Made by a program: the position numbers and the translations under genes. This document shows, in pieces, positions 7,000-16,300 of a stretch of 20,515 nucleotides of DNA. Positions within the stretch are counted from its first letter, which is position 1. The number at the start of each line of letters is the position of its first letter. A model generated the notes under the pieces. The model made no database searches. It was not told the origin of the DNA and saw only the letters and a list, made by a program, of their open reading frames with translations. The DNA lies in the NCBI GenBank assembly GCA_964396385.1, contig CAYNFH010000111.1:1-20515 (forward strand). The letters run 5' to 3'. The DNA is from CAYNFH01 sp964396385. Its GTDB lineage: Bacteria > Armatimonadota > Chthonomonadetes > Chthonomonadales > CAJBBX01.

Positions 7000-9900
7000 C
7001 GCTCCATCTCCTCGGATATTGTCAGCAATTCCGCCAGACATTGGGCGCGGCGAGCCTTGTCAACTATCTTACGAAAGTGCAGGGTTACTTGCAGCACTTC
7101 GTCCGCATCGAGCCGCTCCTGGACCCGCTGGCGGAACGCCGTCAATTCCGCGGTACATCCGTCAGGTAAGAACGGTGGCTGATTATCTAGTTCCCGGAGG
7201 AGGAGGTCCGGCTTCACGTCCCGGGCATTTTCCCGCTTTAGGTCCTCCAGCCACTGTTCGGCGCTTTGTTGCTTCTTTGCTACGCCCTGCTCTACCGCCG
7301 CCCGCGCAACTTCGAATTGCGCGTGTTGCTGCGCGCTCAGCAGCTTAGCGGATCGCTTCTCTATGTCCTTTAGCTTCTTGATCAGGCTCCTTGCTTCCGC
7401 TGGTGACTTGGGGTCCAGGCGTCCCAATGCATCGACCTCGCGGAAGCACTCTTCCAGTTCCTGCGCGCGTGCCAGCGCCTGATCCAGCGCTCCTTGCTCC
7501 TCCGTTCCGGCGTAGCGGTCCAGTCGTCTCTGTATCTCAGTTTGCAGCTTGCGGGCCTGGTCGACGGTCGCCAGGGCATCTACGTGGGTCTGGAGCTCGC
7601 GAGCAAACCGTTCTTCGCGTTCTATGGCGCTCTCTAGCTCAATGGCCTTGCTATCTATGACCGCCTTGGTCTGCTCTAGCTTTGGCCGAAACTCCTTCAG
7701 GGCCTGGCGGTCCGCCCTCATTTGCGCCAGCGGTGCCGCGGCTGAGATTGTGCGCACGGCATTAACCACCCAAGCGTCTTCCTGCTCGGCCTGCAGCGCC
7801 TGCCGTGCGCTGAGAAGCTCCCGGAGGGCGGCGTCTACACGGGCGACCAACTCCTCCCTGCCCGCGCCCTTCACGCCGGCTCCTATAGCCTGGAGCTCCC
7901 GCCGGTTCAGGTCATACTGCGTTATGGCCGTGAGCTTCTCCCACTTGCGGCACTGCGATTCGACCACACGCGTCATCCTGCCGATTACGGCTTCCTTCAA
8001 GGCGGATGGTGCGGGAACTTCAACGCCCACTACGCCGAGTGCGGGCAAGCTCTCGATCTGACGCAAGCTCTTCACCAACGCCGCCAGCGCCGACGCATTT
8101 TGAGCGGCCTCCTCTACCTCTTTGGCCTGCGCCACGTACTGATCTGCGACCTGCACCGCGCGTTCCAGCTTGTTGGCCGCACTCTGCGCGCGCTTGCGGA
8201 GCCCGTCCTCTTGCTGCTCATCGCCGGCAAAGAGGGCTAACTTGCTCCTCAACGCTTCTGCCTCAGTGCGGGTAAGCTGCTCAGGCGCGGCCCTAGAGAC
8301 CGTGTCGGCAAGCTGCTCTATCTCCTGCACGGCGGCCGAACGGTCCTTTAGAACGAGCTTCAGCTCGCACAGCTTGCTTATGAACTCTCGGGGTCTATCA
8401 AGCTGCGGATAGAATTCGGCGAGCGAGGTGGCGTACTCCGTGCTGGTGAGCAGCTCAATGTCGGAGCGGTGGTAGCCGTACCAGGCGCAGAAGAGGATCG
8501 CTAGCTGGTTATAGTCATAGCCAAAGGGTGGGTTGAGAAGGGGTATAAGGGCGGCGCGCAGCGGCTTTGCCTCTTCGCCCGCCGGGAATTGGCTGCTGAT
8601 GAACTCCCAGGCCGCTGCAATGCGAACAGACGTAGGCGGAGTGATCGAGCGTTCGACGGAAAGGATGCCCCAACTTCCTGTAGCGCCGCGGGCCAATACG
8701 TCATTGACCAGGTCTCGGGCCACCGGCGCAACGCTCAGGGCCTGGGAAGCCTTGGTCAACGAGTCGTCCGCCACGTGGCGGCACACCAGGTTGACCGCCT
8801 TGCGCAGGTTGGTGCCGGAGGCGGCTCTGTACTGGGTCTGGAACTTGGGCGGGCTGGACTTGTACGCCTCCTTATAGCAGATCGTCAGCGCGCGTCGTAC
8901 AGTCATGTTGCCCACCTGCGCCTCCGCGCGGAAGCGTGGCCGGTACGGTAGGGGCACGACGTAGGACGGGCCGTCCTTAATGTGCTCCAGCTCCGCATCT
9001 ACAGCGCCAGTGTACCGGCGTTCCACGTCCTGCCGCACTTCCGCAGGGTGCTCCCGCTTGATTTCTACCGGAAGGTTCTTTAGCTCCAACTCGCGCAGCA
9101 CGTGCGCCTCAAAGTACGGGCGCGGCTCCGTGGGTATCCCAAGAATCACGGGCATGGGCGTGCCGTCCAATGCCTCGTCCAGGGTGCGCTCTGCATTAGC
9201 GCGTACCTGCTCCAGCTTTGCCTCGGTCTCAGGGACAATCCAGATAACGGTGCCCCTCGGCTCGTCCACGATTCCCTTGCGTGGGTCCCAGCGGAACTTC
9301 TCCGCGAAGCGCCGGATGTTCTCCACGGAAAAGTAGCGCGCCGGCAGGACAACCTGCCTGGCTGCCAGGTCTTCTGGGTGGCCCCACGGGCAGCCATCCA
9401 CCGATATGGGCTTGAGCCGTCCGCTCTCTTGCCAATCGAAGTTCAGGCGCATCACCTTTGCGCCGTCGAGTTGCTGGTCGCCTATGCGTGCGCGGATGGT
9501 CTCTTCCAGCTTGGCGGCTACCGCTCCGGCGGCGTAGAAAGTGTAGGCGGCCTGGACCTCGTCAAACCGGATGTAGCCGCCGCCGTGCAGCTCTTCCAGC
9601 GCCGTCTGGCACTCTTTCTCGACATATCCTGTGAGCTGCGTGATCGCCCTCACGTACCTCCGGCGCGACTTGAGCTGTCCAACGGAGTAGAGCAGCATGG
9701 CTTTGAGTACCGCCAGCTGGATGGGCGGGATCTCCGCGCCGGCCTGGTCACGCGCCGCCTGGTACTGGGCGTACTCTCGGTCGGCAAGCATGTCTGTGAA
9801 CCAGTCCACAAGAGCTACGGGGTAGATCCAGTTCGGGTGGCCATCTACGATCGCTGGCTGGCCGCTGACCTTGCTGAGCGACTCGCACACAAACCCAAGG

Positions 9901-11198
9901 ACCGAGCGAGGGTTGGTCCGCTCCTTAAACCCCACGTTGCAGAGGAGGGCGGAAGTCAGCGGGTGAAGTGGGAAGCATCCCTTGGTGAGCACCTCGAACA
10001 CTATCTCCGGACCCCACTTGACGTCCTCGTAGACGGGAGCGACAAGCTGCATGGTGAGATCGGTTGCCGTTTGGCACGCTTCCAGAAAGTCGGGCTGGTC
10101 CAGCAAGCTTTCCCAGGCGGCCTCATCCTGCTTCAGGTAGGCGTCGAGTACGGTCTCCAGCGAGGAATAGAGGAGCTTGCGCTGAGGGTACGGAAGACGC
10201 TCAAGTTCCTTTGTAATATCGTCCTCCCGATCGTCCAGCAGTGAGTCCCTGGCCGCCGAACGGGCGACGGAGTCCGGATCATGTTGCGAGAAGGCCAGGA
10301 AGACGGCCCGGCCCTGCCGGTTAGCGATTCCGTTGAGCAGATCCTGAAGGGGAGTTCCCGCCCCTCCCCTGCGCCGGTCTGCGTAGCGGCGGATAAAGGC
10401 GCTGAATTCGTCAAAGAGGACCACAACGCCGGAAAGCGGCTTGCCGTCCCCACAATAGGTGTCGGTGACCCACTCCACTACCTGTTGCAGGCTAACCTCG
10501 GTTGCCCAGTCGGGTAGGTCGCCCCGCACCCACCGAAAGACCTCCCGACAGGTGTCATAGACGGCAGGGTCACGCTCAGCGACCTGCTTCCGAAGCTGCG
10601 CGACGTCTGTTCCATGCTCCTGCAGGCAGCCATTTGCCGTTGTCTCCTCCTCTGCCGAAAGGGACTTGAGGAAGCGCTCCGCTTTGGGGAACCAGAATGG
10701 CAGCCGGGCATCGGGCGCGACCGCCGCCTCGCGGAGTGCAAGCTCAACTCCCCGGACAAACTGCTGGTCCAGACTGGCGGGCTGGTCTCCGCGTAGCCGG
10801 ACGATGAGATACGGAGCCCGGCCCTCCTTGAAGTCACGGAGGCTGCGGGCGACGGGAGCGTCTGCCGCATGATCGATGTTGTTAAGGAGCGCCTGCACCT
10901 CCGGGCTGTCAATGGGCTTGCCAAAAAAATTTGCGAGCGCCAGTGCCAGGTGGCTCTTGCCATGCCCATACGTCGCGATGGCGACGTAGCGGTTCTCCCG
11001 CGGATAGAGAAGGGTGGTGGTTAGCTCCTTCAGGAGGTCGATAGACGAGATATGCCCGGCGGTAGCACGCTGGGTGAAGATGTACCGCTCGGAGAGAGCG
11101 AGGTTACTGGGGTCGGAAGGGTAGGCGTCCAGCCGGACGTCGTTTACCAGGTCGGCGTGTTCAATGGGAGCGACAACATCTGAAATCGTGGCTTGCAT
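6996..11198 (-). CDS. brxC: BrxC/PglY, giant P-loop BREX ATPase
   Basis: This 1400-residue protein is the large ATPase found in all BREX types, thought to be the DNA- or complex-bound motor. Walker A is ATYGHGKS (75-82) and Walker B is VVVLFDE (258-264), followed by the usual FSAFIRRYADRR segment. The middle contains helical and winged-helix-like stretches. From about residue 950 to the end the sequence is dominated by heptad-rich, Glu/Lys/Ala/Leu helices, that is, a long coiled-coil tail. The start ATG at 11196-11198 follows an AAGGA site that overlaps the stop of the 158-residue gene (TGAAGGACGACCATG). The stop overlaps the GTG of pglZ. The length is somewhat above the typical 1100-1250 residues, mostly because of the coiled-coil tail. 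Confidence 0.9.
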   Translation of the reverse strand: MQATISDVVAPIEHADLVNDVRLDAYPSDPSNLALSERYIFTQRATAGHISSIDLLKELTTTLLYPRENRYVAIATYGHGKSHLALALANFFGKPIDSPEVQALLNNIDHAADAPVARSLRDFKEGRAPYLIVRLRGDQPASLDQQFVRGVELALREAAVAPDARLPFWFPKAERFLKSLSAEEETTANGCLQEHGTDVAQLRKQVAERDPAVYDTCREVFRWVRGDLPDWATEVSLQQVVEWVTDTYCGDGKPLSGVVVLFDEFSAFIRRYADRRRGGAGTPLQDLLNGIANRQGRAVFLAFSQHDPDSVARSAARDSLLDDREDDITKELERLPYPQRKLLYSSLETVLDAYLKQDEAAWESLLDQPDFLEACQTATDLTMQLVAPVYEDVKWGPEIVFEVLTKGCFPLHPLTSALLCNVGFKERTNPRSVLGFVCESLSKVSGQPAIVDGHPNWIYPVALVDWFTDMLADREYAQYQAARDQAGAEIPPIQLAVLKAMLLYSVGQLKSRRRYVRAITQLTGYVEKECQTALEELHGGGYIRFDEVQAAYTFYAAGAVAAKLEETIRARIGDQQLDGAKVMRLNFDWQESGRLKPISVDGCPWGHPEDLAARQVVLPARYFSVENIRRFAEKFRWDPRKGIVDEPRGTVIWIVPETEAKLEQVRANAERTLDEALDGTPMPVILGIPTEPRPYFEAHVLRELELKNLPVEIKREHPAEVRQDVERRYTGAVDAELEHIKDGPSYVVPLPYRPRFRAEAQVGNMTVRRALTICYKEAYKSSPPKFQTQYRAASGTNLRKAVNLVCRHVADDSLTKASQALSVAPVARDLVNDVLARGATGSWGILSVERSITPPTSVRIAAAWEFISSQFPAGEEAKPLRAALIPLLNPPFGYDYNQLAILFCAWYGYHRSDIELLTSTEYATSLAEFYPQLDRPREFISKLCELKLVLKDRSAAVQEIEQLADTVSRAAPEQLTRTEAEALRSKLALFAGDEQQEDGLRKRAQSAANKLERAVQVADQYVAQAKEVEEAAQNASALAALVKSLRQIESLPALGVVGVEVPAPSALKEAVIGRMTRVVESQCRKWEKLTAITQYDLNRRELQAIGAGVKGAGREELVARVDAALRELLSARQALQAEQEDAWVVNAVRTISAAAPLAQMRADRQALKEFRPKLEQTKAVIDSKAIELESAIEREERFARELQTHVDALATVDQARKLQTEIQRRLDRYAGTEEQGALDQALARAQELEECFREVDALGRLDPKSPAEARSLIKKLKDIEKRSAKLLSAQQHAQFEVARAAVEQGVAKKQQSAEQWLEDLKRENARDVKPDLLLRELDNQPPFLPDGCTAELTAFRQRVQERLDADEVLQVTLHFRKIVDKARRAQCLAELLTISEEMER

Positions 11199-11207
11199 GG
11201 TCGTCCT

Positions 11208-11684
11208 TCACTCTGGAGCCTCTACGAGGAGCGCCGTGCGTCCCGCCGATCTCCAGGCTTCGAGGCTTTCTCCCTGCGGGAGGAGGTGTCTGGCCTCGCG
11301 AGGCAGCGTCAGGAGAAGCGCGCGGCGCCGGTTCGGGAGGTTATCGAACAGGTTCGTCCAGAACCTATCCCGCTCCAGCGTGTCCATTCGCGCGAGGGCC
11401 AGGTCTATATTATAAACCAGGAGACACGGACCATGCTTGGGGCTATCGCTCAGGCTGCTGAGGAGCTGCTCTTCCCGCTCGGCGGAGATTCCCGCGAACT
11501 GGGATCCAGGGGCTACCGCCCGGCGCAGGATTTCCGCGTAGTCCACGGCGTCTACGCCAAGGCGGGCAGCGACGTCCGGTTCCCGTCCTAGTTGGTCCAG
11601 TGGGAGCAGGAGGATCCCCGTGCGGCACCGGAGTGCGGGCCCCTTCAGCAGGGCGACGAGGGAACGAGCGGCGTGCTCACTCAT
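11208..11684 (-). CDS. Small BREX-operon protein, 158 aa, unrecognised
   Basis: I do not recognise this protein with confidence. It occupies the place where other BREX operons carry a small BrxB-like gene, just before brxC. The sequence shows an early strand GILLLPLDQL, a central hydrophobic strand plus acidic residue CLLVYNIDLALARM, the segment RFWTNLFDNLP, and then RRRALLLTLPREARHLLP with SAGRTALLVEAP at the end. The alternation of strands and helices resembles a nucleotide-binding fold, but there is no P-loop, so a degenerate ATPase-like partner of BrxC is possible. The ATG overlaps the upstream stop by eight bases, and the brxC ribosome site overlaps its own stop. It is therefore tightly co-translated, which argues that the product is stoichiometric with BrxC. 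Confidence 0.7.
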   Translation of the reverse strand: MSEHAARSLVALLKGPALRCRTGILLLPLDQLGREPDVAARLGVDAVDYAEILRRAVAPGSQFAGISAEREEQLLSSLSDSPKHGPCLLVYNIDLALARMDTLERDRFWTNLFDNLPNRRRALLLTLPREARHLLPQGESLEAWRSAGRTALLVEAPE

Positions 11685-12498
11685 AGATCCGCGCGAGGAG
11701 GTCGTCCGCGCTCGCCCAGAGGCGCACGACCGTGTAGGGAGGAACGCGCCGGTAGACCCCCACGATCCCGGTCGTCTGCATTTCGCGCAGAATCTCGCTC
11801 ATCTCGCCGCTGTTGAGGAGCAGCAGGGAGGTGGGGCCGCCAGGCTCGTTTATCGCTTTCATCTCCACAGCCTTCACCTCTCCCCACACCCCTTCCCAGT
11901 AGTCCGCGATCGCATACGCCACTACCGCTGTGCTGGGCCGGCTCGGATCGGTGACTTCATAGCCTGACTCGCCATCCTCGGCGAGGATACGCAGTGCCCC
12001 AAGGCCCTCCGGCAGTGCGTATGTCCGTAGGAGCGCGGTTGCGGCTTCTCGCACGTGGCTCGGCTGGGGCCCTGCTCCTTCTTCTTCCATCTTCTCCTGA
12101 AGTATGCGGGCCAGGTCAGCAGACGTCAGCGCGGTGCCAGGATTCAGACACGTGCGGACTGCACAGTTCCAATAGGCGGGCCCATGCCGGTGTGGTGCAC
12201 ATAGGTGGTAGTGCATCACCCACTGTGTAGCCGGCTCGCTAAATCCGGAATCCTCTTCGTAGGCAAGCCTGCCGAACGAAGTCGGAGCGTTCCCTTTGTC
12301 GGAAATGAGCCCGACACCCAGCGCGTACCTGCGCGCTGAATGCACCTGTTCCGTGCCCAAGGTGGTCTCTTCACGGAGGGTGTCGTCGCTGACCTCCCCT
12401 CGTTCGACTGCTGTAGCCAAGACCTGTCGGAGCGTGACACGGGAAAGCGGGAACGTACGGTGAAATGACAAGCCGAGCTTTGTGACTGACATAGCCAT
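11677..12498 (-). CDS. DUF4007-like protein, smaller paralogue
   Basis: This 273-residue protein (271 if the second ATG at 12490-12492, with AGGA upstream, is used) appears to be a second DUF4007-type protein. It carries, in the same order as the larger protein at 16680-17612, an N-terminal HRTFPL segment, LGTEQVHSARRYALGVGLI (48-65), SFGRLAYEEDSGF and a TQWVMHYHL segment (91-99), then a PAYWN motif. In clear DUF4007 proteins these correspond to GHQTFAFR, LGVGKNMVQSIRYWL, the fG/eD segment and LWLLHWQL. In Ssp phosphorothioation systems the DUF4007 protein is, as I recall, the DNA-nicking SspB. Which of the two copies here would carry that role is unclear. The gene lies 15-21 bases after brxP and overlaps the following gene by eight bases. 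Confidence 0.65.
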   Translation of the reverse strand: MAMSVTKLGLSFHRTFPLSRVTLRQVLATAVERGEVSDDTLREETTLGTEQVHSARRYALGVGLISDKGNAPTSFGRLAYEEDSGFSEPATQWVMHYHLCAPHRHGPAYWNCAVRTCLNPGTALTSADLARILQEKMEEEGAGPQPSHVREAATALLRTYALPEGLGALRILAEDGESGYEVTDPSRPSTAVVAYAIADYWEGVWGEVKAVEMKAINEPGGPTSLLLLNSGEMSEILREMQTTGIVGVYRRVPPYTVVRLWASADDLLARIYE

Positions 12499-12513
12499 CC
12501 TATGGCCGGGGCA

Positions 12514-13350
12514 TTATAGATCGCAGATCAAGCAGGCGCGCTCTCCGTCCTCTTCGTCGGTCAGTACCTCGGCCAAGGATCGGTTGCACTTCATGAGACT
12601 GGCCTCTGCCATGCGGCGCGCGTGCTCTTCTTTGATCTGAGCAATGCGTTCCGGCCGGCGGAGCTCCTTCAGGCTCTCTCGATGGACCCATGAGTAAGAT
12701 TTCCCGGTAGCCGGGTCGTCCTTCTCGTACTCCATTGCCTTTTGGAAGAGATCTGGATGATTCTCGAGCAGACCCACCCACTCGATTCGCTGCTGAAAGA
12801 AGCAGAAGTAGCAGCCAGATCGTGAACGCCACGCATAGTACGCAGGGAGGCCCAACCCAGTCTCCTTCAGGATTCTCTCTACGTCCTGCTTTGTGATCCC
12901 GTCCTCGATGAACGGGTACCGGGCAGTGATATTGGGCTTGCTCGAAATGTACCCCTTACGGTTCTCGTCGGCGCGGATGCCAATGTAATTAACCACCCGG
13001 TCGTCGCCCACATAACGCTCGAATGGCTTGATCTTAAGCTGCTCCGTACACCACCGCATCTGAGGCGAAGGCAGGAAGTTACGCCGAATCTTCAACAGGT
13101 CACCAAAAGCGTCCCCACCGCGCTGTAGAAGGTCGTGCTGTATTCTGACAATAGGCTTGCCGAGGTAGGCTTCCAACCTGTCTAGGTAATCGTAGGTTTC
13201 GGGGAGTTCCTTGCCGGTGTCGCAAAAGACGTACTCTATATCCGGAACGCGGTCCCGCATGTAGATGGCGAGCGCGGAGCTGTCCTTCCCACCGGAGAGT
13301 GACAGGATGTGGCGGACCGGCTTTTCCTGCGTGTGCTCAGCCTTGTTCAT
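12514..13350 (-). CDS. brxP: BrxP, PAPS-reductase/DndC-like protein
   Basis: This is a PP-loop ATP pyrophosphatase of the PAPS-reductase superfamily, the marker gene of type 4 BREX. It is also close in design to DndC/SspD, which activate the DNA backbone for sulfur insertion. The PP-loop SGGKDSS lies at 19-25 and FCDTGKELPETYDY at 42-55. RWCTEQLKIKPF (99-110) is the segment that binds the nucleotide and cysteine in this family. Five cysteines stand out: C101, C180 and C183 (GCYFC), and C273 and C276 (CLIC), the last two at the extreme C-terminus. This is enough for an iron-sulfur cluster as reported for DndC. The ATG overlaps the end of the upstream ATPase gene by 14 bases. Sulfur activation for phosphorothioation is the likely role; a housekeeping sulfate-assimilation enzyme is unlikely given the context. 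Confidence 0.85.
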   Translation of the reverse strand: MNKAEHTQEKPVRHILSLSGGKDSSALAIYMRDRVPDIEYVFCDTGKELPETYDYLDRLEAYLGKPIVRIQHDLLQRGGDAFGDLLKIRRNFLPSPQMRWCTEQLKIKPFERYVGDDRVVNYIGIRADENRKGYISSKPNITARYPFIEDGITKQDVERILKETGLGLPAYYAWRSRSGCYFCFFQQRIEWVGLLENHPDLFQKAMEYEKDDPATGKSYSWVHRESLKELRRPERIAQIKEEHARRMAEASLMKCNRSLAEVLTDEEDGERACLICDL

Positions 13351-16300
13351 CGGGAGTGTCTCCGTTCTCGGGACCGTGACCCAACTCGGCCAGTACGGCG
13401 GTCAGCGCGGCTCGGACTACACGCGGCGGGTGCTCGGCTAGCCCGCGGCGGAGCTCTTCCGTAATCTGCCGGCACTGTTGCAGCTCTTCCGGCTCCAGCG
13501 CCACGGGAGCCACGGTGGGCACAGCGTTCCATGTGGCCGCCCACTGGAATAGCTCACCAACAAGACGCGCCTGCGCCGGAAACCGTTCTACGTCCATGTC
13601 CGTCCACGAGCGCACCGGCCGGCCCGCTTGCTGAGCCAACAGAGCCTCCAGCACCGTGCGATCATCCCCTGTCTGCGCCGCGACGCGGACAAACGGCAGC
13701 AGCGTGGGGTGGGTCACGATCGGCTCCAGTCTGGCGGCACGCTCGCGGAGCGCCGACCAGCCTTCATCATCACCGGGCAGGCCGCAGGCCTCCAAGAGCA
13801 GCCTCCGCGCCTCTGCCATGAGGTTCGGCAACGTTTCGCTCCACTCCCGCAGGGCGGCATTTAGAGCCCCGAAAAACGCTTCAACGGTCCCGCCGTCTAC
13901 CGGCTGTTCCGCAAACCCAACCGTCTCCAGCGCGAACGGCAGCTCATAGAAGAGCAGCCTCTCCGGAGATCGCGCTCGCTCAAAGGCCGATCTCACTGCC
14001 AGGACGCGTGGGGACAGGCGCCGCGTGCGCCAGGCGTAGTCCGGTAGCCCTCTCACCATGCGGAGCAGCGCGCGGACGATGGGCACCACCGCCGGCTCTA
14101 CGTTCAGTCCGCGCGCCAACCTCTCTACTACGGCGCGGCGCTCGCCGGTCACCCGGCCCCCCGCGATGGCAAACATGTCCGGCCGGCGCAGCAGCACCTC
14201 TAAGTCCGCTACGGCGGGTTCCGGCAGGAAAGTGCCCTCGCGGTACAGCGTCGTCTCATTTGCATTCGCCAACAGGAATGCGCAGACCAGCACCGGCAGC
14301 ACTCCCTCCGTAAGGCCGTATGGCGGACCTTTGAGCAGCTTGTAGAGTTCCGGGATGGGACGTGGCTCCGGCGGGTCGGCGTACACGAATCTCTCTACGG
14401 CTTGCCAGCAGGGCCGCAGTCCCGCCGGATCCTCCATGGCCGGCACCGCGAACCCCCATTGGCCGGGCTCTACTTCGCGGTGGAGGCCGGTGGCCCGGAG
14501 AATACACTCGTACATGCTGGCCTCAGGCGGAAAGAGCGTGATCCCGAGCCGCTCGGTATCCGCCTTTAGGAGCATGGCCTCCGTAAGGTTGCGCCGCGCC
14601 GCGGCAGCGGCGGAGGAGAGCGTCTCCCGGTTCACCAGCTCGTTCCTCAGGATGGGCGCGGCGCTGTAGGTTGCATCCGCCATCTGTGACAGCAGCGTGG
14701 AGAACGCGCGCGCGCCCGGAACCTCGGTCCTGGCGCCGCAGTAGATCCATCTTGCGCCGCCGCTTCCCGGCCCGAACAGCCTCTCCCACTCCGCACGGAA
14801 GGCCATCTCCGCCTCTTCCCGCCGGGCGCTTAGCTCCCGCCGGGCGGCTCGGTCACCCTGAAGCGCCGGGGTATCTTTAACCACCTGGTGCGCTGCCGCG
14901 ACATCGGCTGCGGTTTCGCGCAGCACCTCCGTTTCGGTGGCGATGCCGTAAAGCAGGTTCGGCCGGGACGTGTCCCGCGCGATCCGCTCCGCCCGGCGAG
15001 CTTCTTCCGCATTGGGTGCCAGGCAGAACATCACGCCGAGGCTGCCCCCGATCCTCGCGAGCAGGGTCTCCATCTGGGCTGGCGAGCAGGGGTGCGCCGG
15101 AACTTGCCGGATGACGCCGGTCTCGTAAGAGTGGCGGCGGGCGACCAGCGTAGGCGGCGGGCAAAGCTCCGTTCCCACGTGGAGGATGACGCCTGCCGGC
15201 AGGCTGCCGCGCGCCGCCTCCAGGGCCGCTCCCACATCTACGTCGCCGCCCTCCCACAGGCGGTACGCCTCCTGCATCCGGCTGTAGGCGATGAGGCGAC
15301 GCTGTTGCAGCTCCTCCAGCGCGCCAGCGACGTCCAGAGGCCGGCTGTTCCCGTCCGTGAGTGCCAGCGCCAGCACCTCTTGGGAGGGCTTCAACCGCGG
15401 GTCCCGGAGGAGACTCAGCAGCGCGATGCACTTCAGCACCTGCCTCGCAAGCTCCGAAACGTGAATCGCCCGGTCTACCAGGTCTACGGCTTCGCCCCAG
15501 AGATAGGCTAGGTCCGACCCGGTCCAGCCCGCGAGCAGCGCCTCCGCGGCGTAGTCGAACAGAGATTCCGGCATGAACAGTGGCGGGCGCGTCGGGTCGT
15601 AAGGCGTCTCGCGCAGGAACCGGCCCAGTGCGTGAGGCTCCTCACCGGAGAGGAAGTTGAACAGGCTCCGGTGGCTCTGCCCGGCTCGGCGGAACAGCGC
15701 GGGTAGCGCTAGCAACGCAACCGGGTGAAGCGGATACGCCTCCCGCAGCGAAGGAGCGAACCGATCCCGGAGCGCCGACGGGACGATCCCCGTGTCCAGG
15801 CTGAGGCGCGTCAGCCGGTCAGCGCTGCCGTCCAGGTTTAGCTCCGGCTTCTGCTCCAGCGCACGGCCCAGCAGCGTGATCCGCTCCAGGTCCGAAGGGA
15901 AGAAGGGCACCTGCCGGAACCGTTCTCCCACCTTGGCCCACTCCGCCTGGTGGGAGCGGCCTACCCGTTGGGCGTACGCCTCCGGGTTTTGGTGCAGCAC
16001 GGTGATTACGAGCAGTGGATGGTCGCCACTGCGCGCGGCGCCCTCGGCCAGCTCCTGGAGCACAAAGAAGTCGCCCTGTTCCGGATGGAGCGCGGCATAC
16101 TCCAGCAGCTTTCCCATCTCGTCTACGACGAGGAGCAGTCCCCGCCGGTTCTCCAGGTCTGTAAGGGTGGAGGCGCGGACGAACAGGTCGGCCACTTGGC
16201 GCGGAGCAGGCACCGCTGTATCCCAGACGGCTGCGAACTCCTTGCGGAGCTGCCGCAGCAGCTTACGGAAGCCGCTCTGTACCAGCGCGCGCTCCAGCCC

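Noticed and set aside
9102..10244. A 380-codon open frame on the plus strand
   Set aside because: It lies fully antisense to brxC, which has clear ATPase motifs. Long antisense frames are common in GC-rich genes, and its translation shows no family features.
14888..15511. A 207-codon plus-strand frame
   Set aside because: It is antisense to the same ATPase gene and has no recognisable motif or ribosome site.
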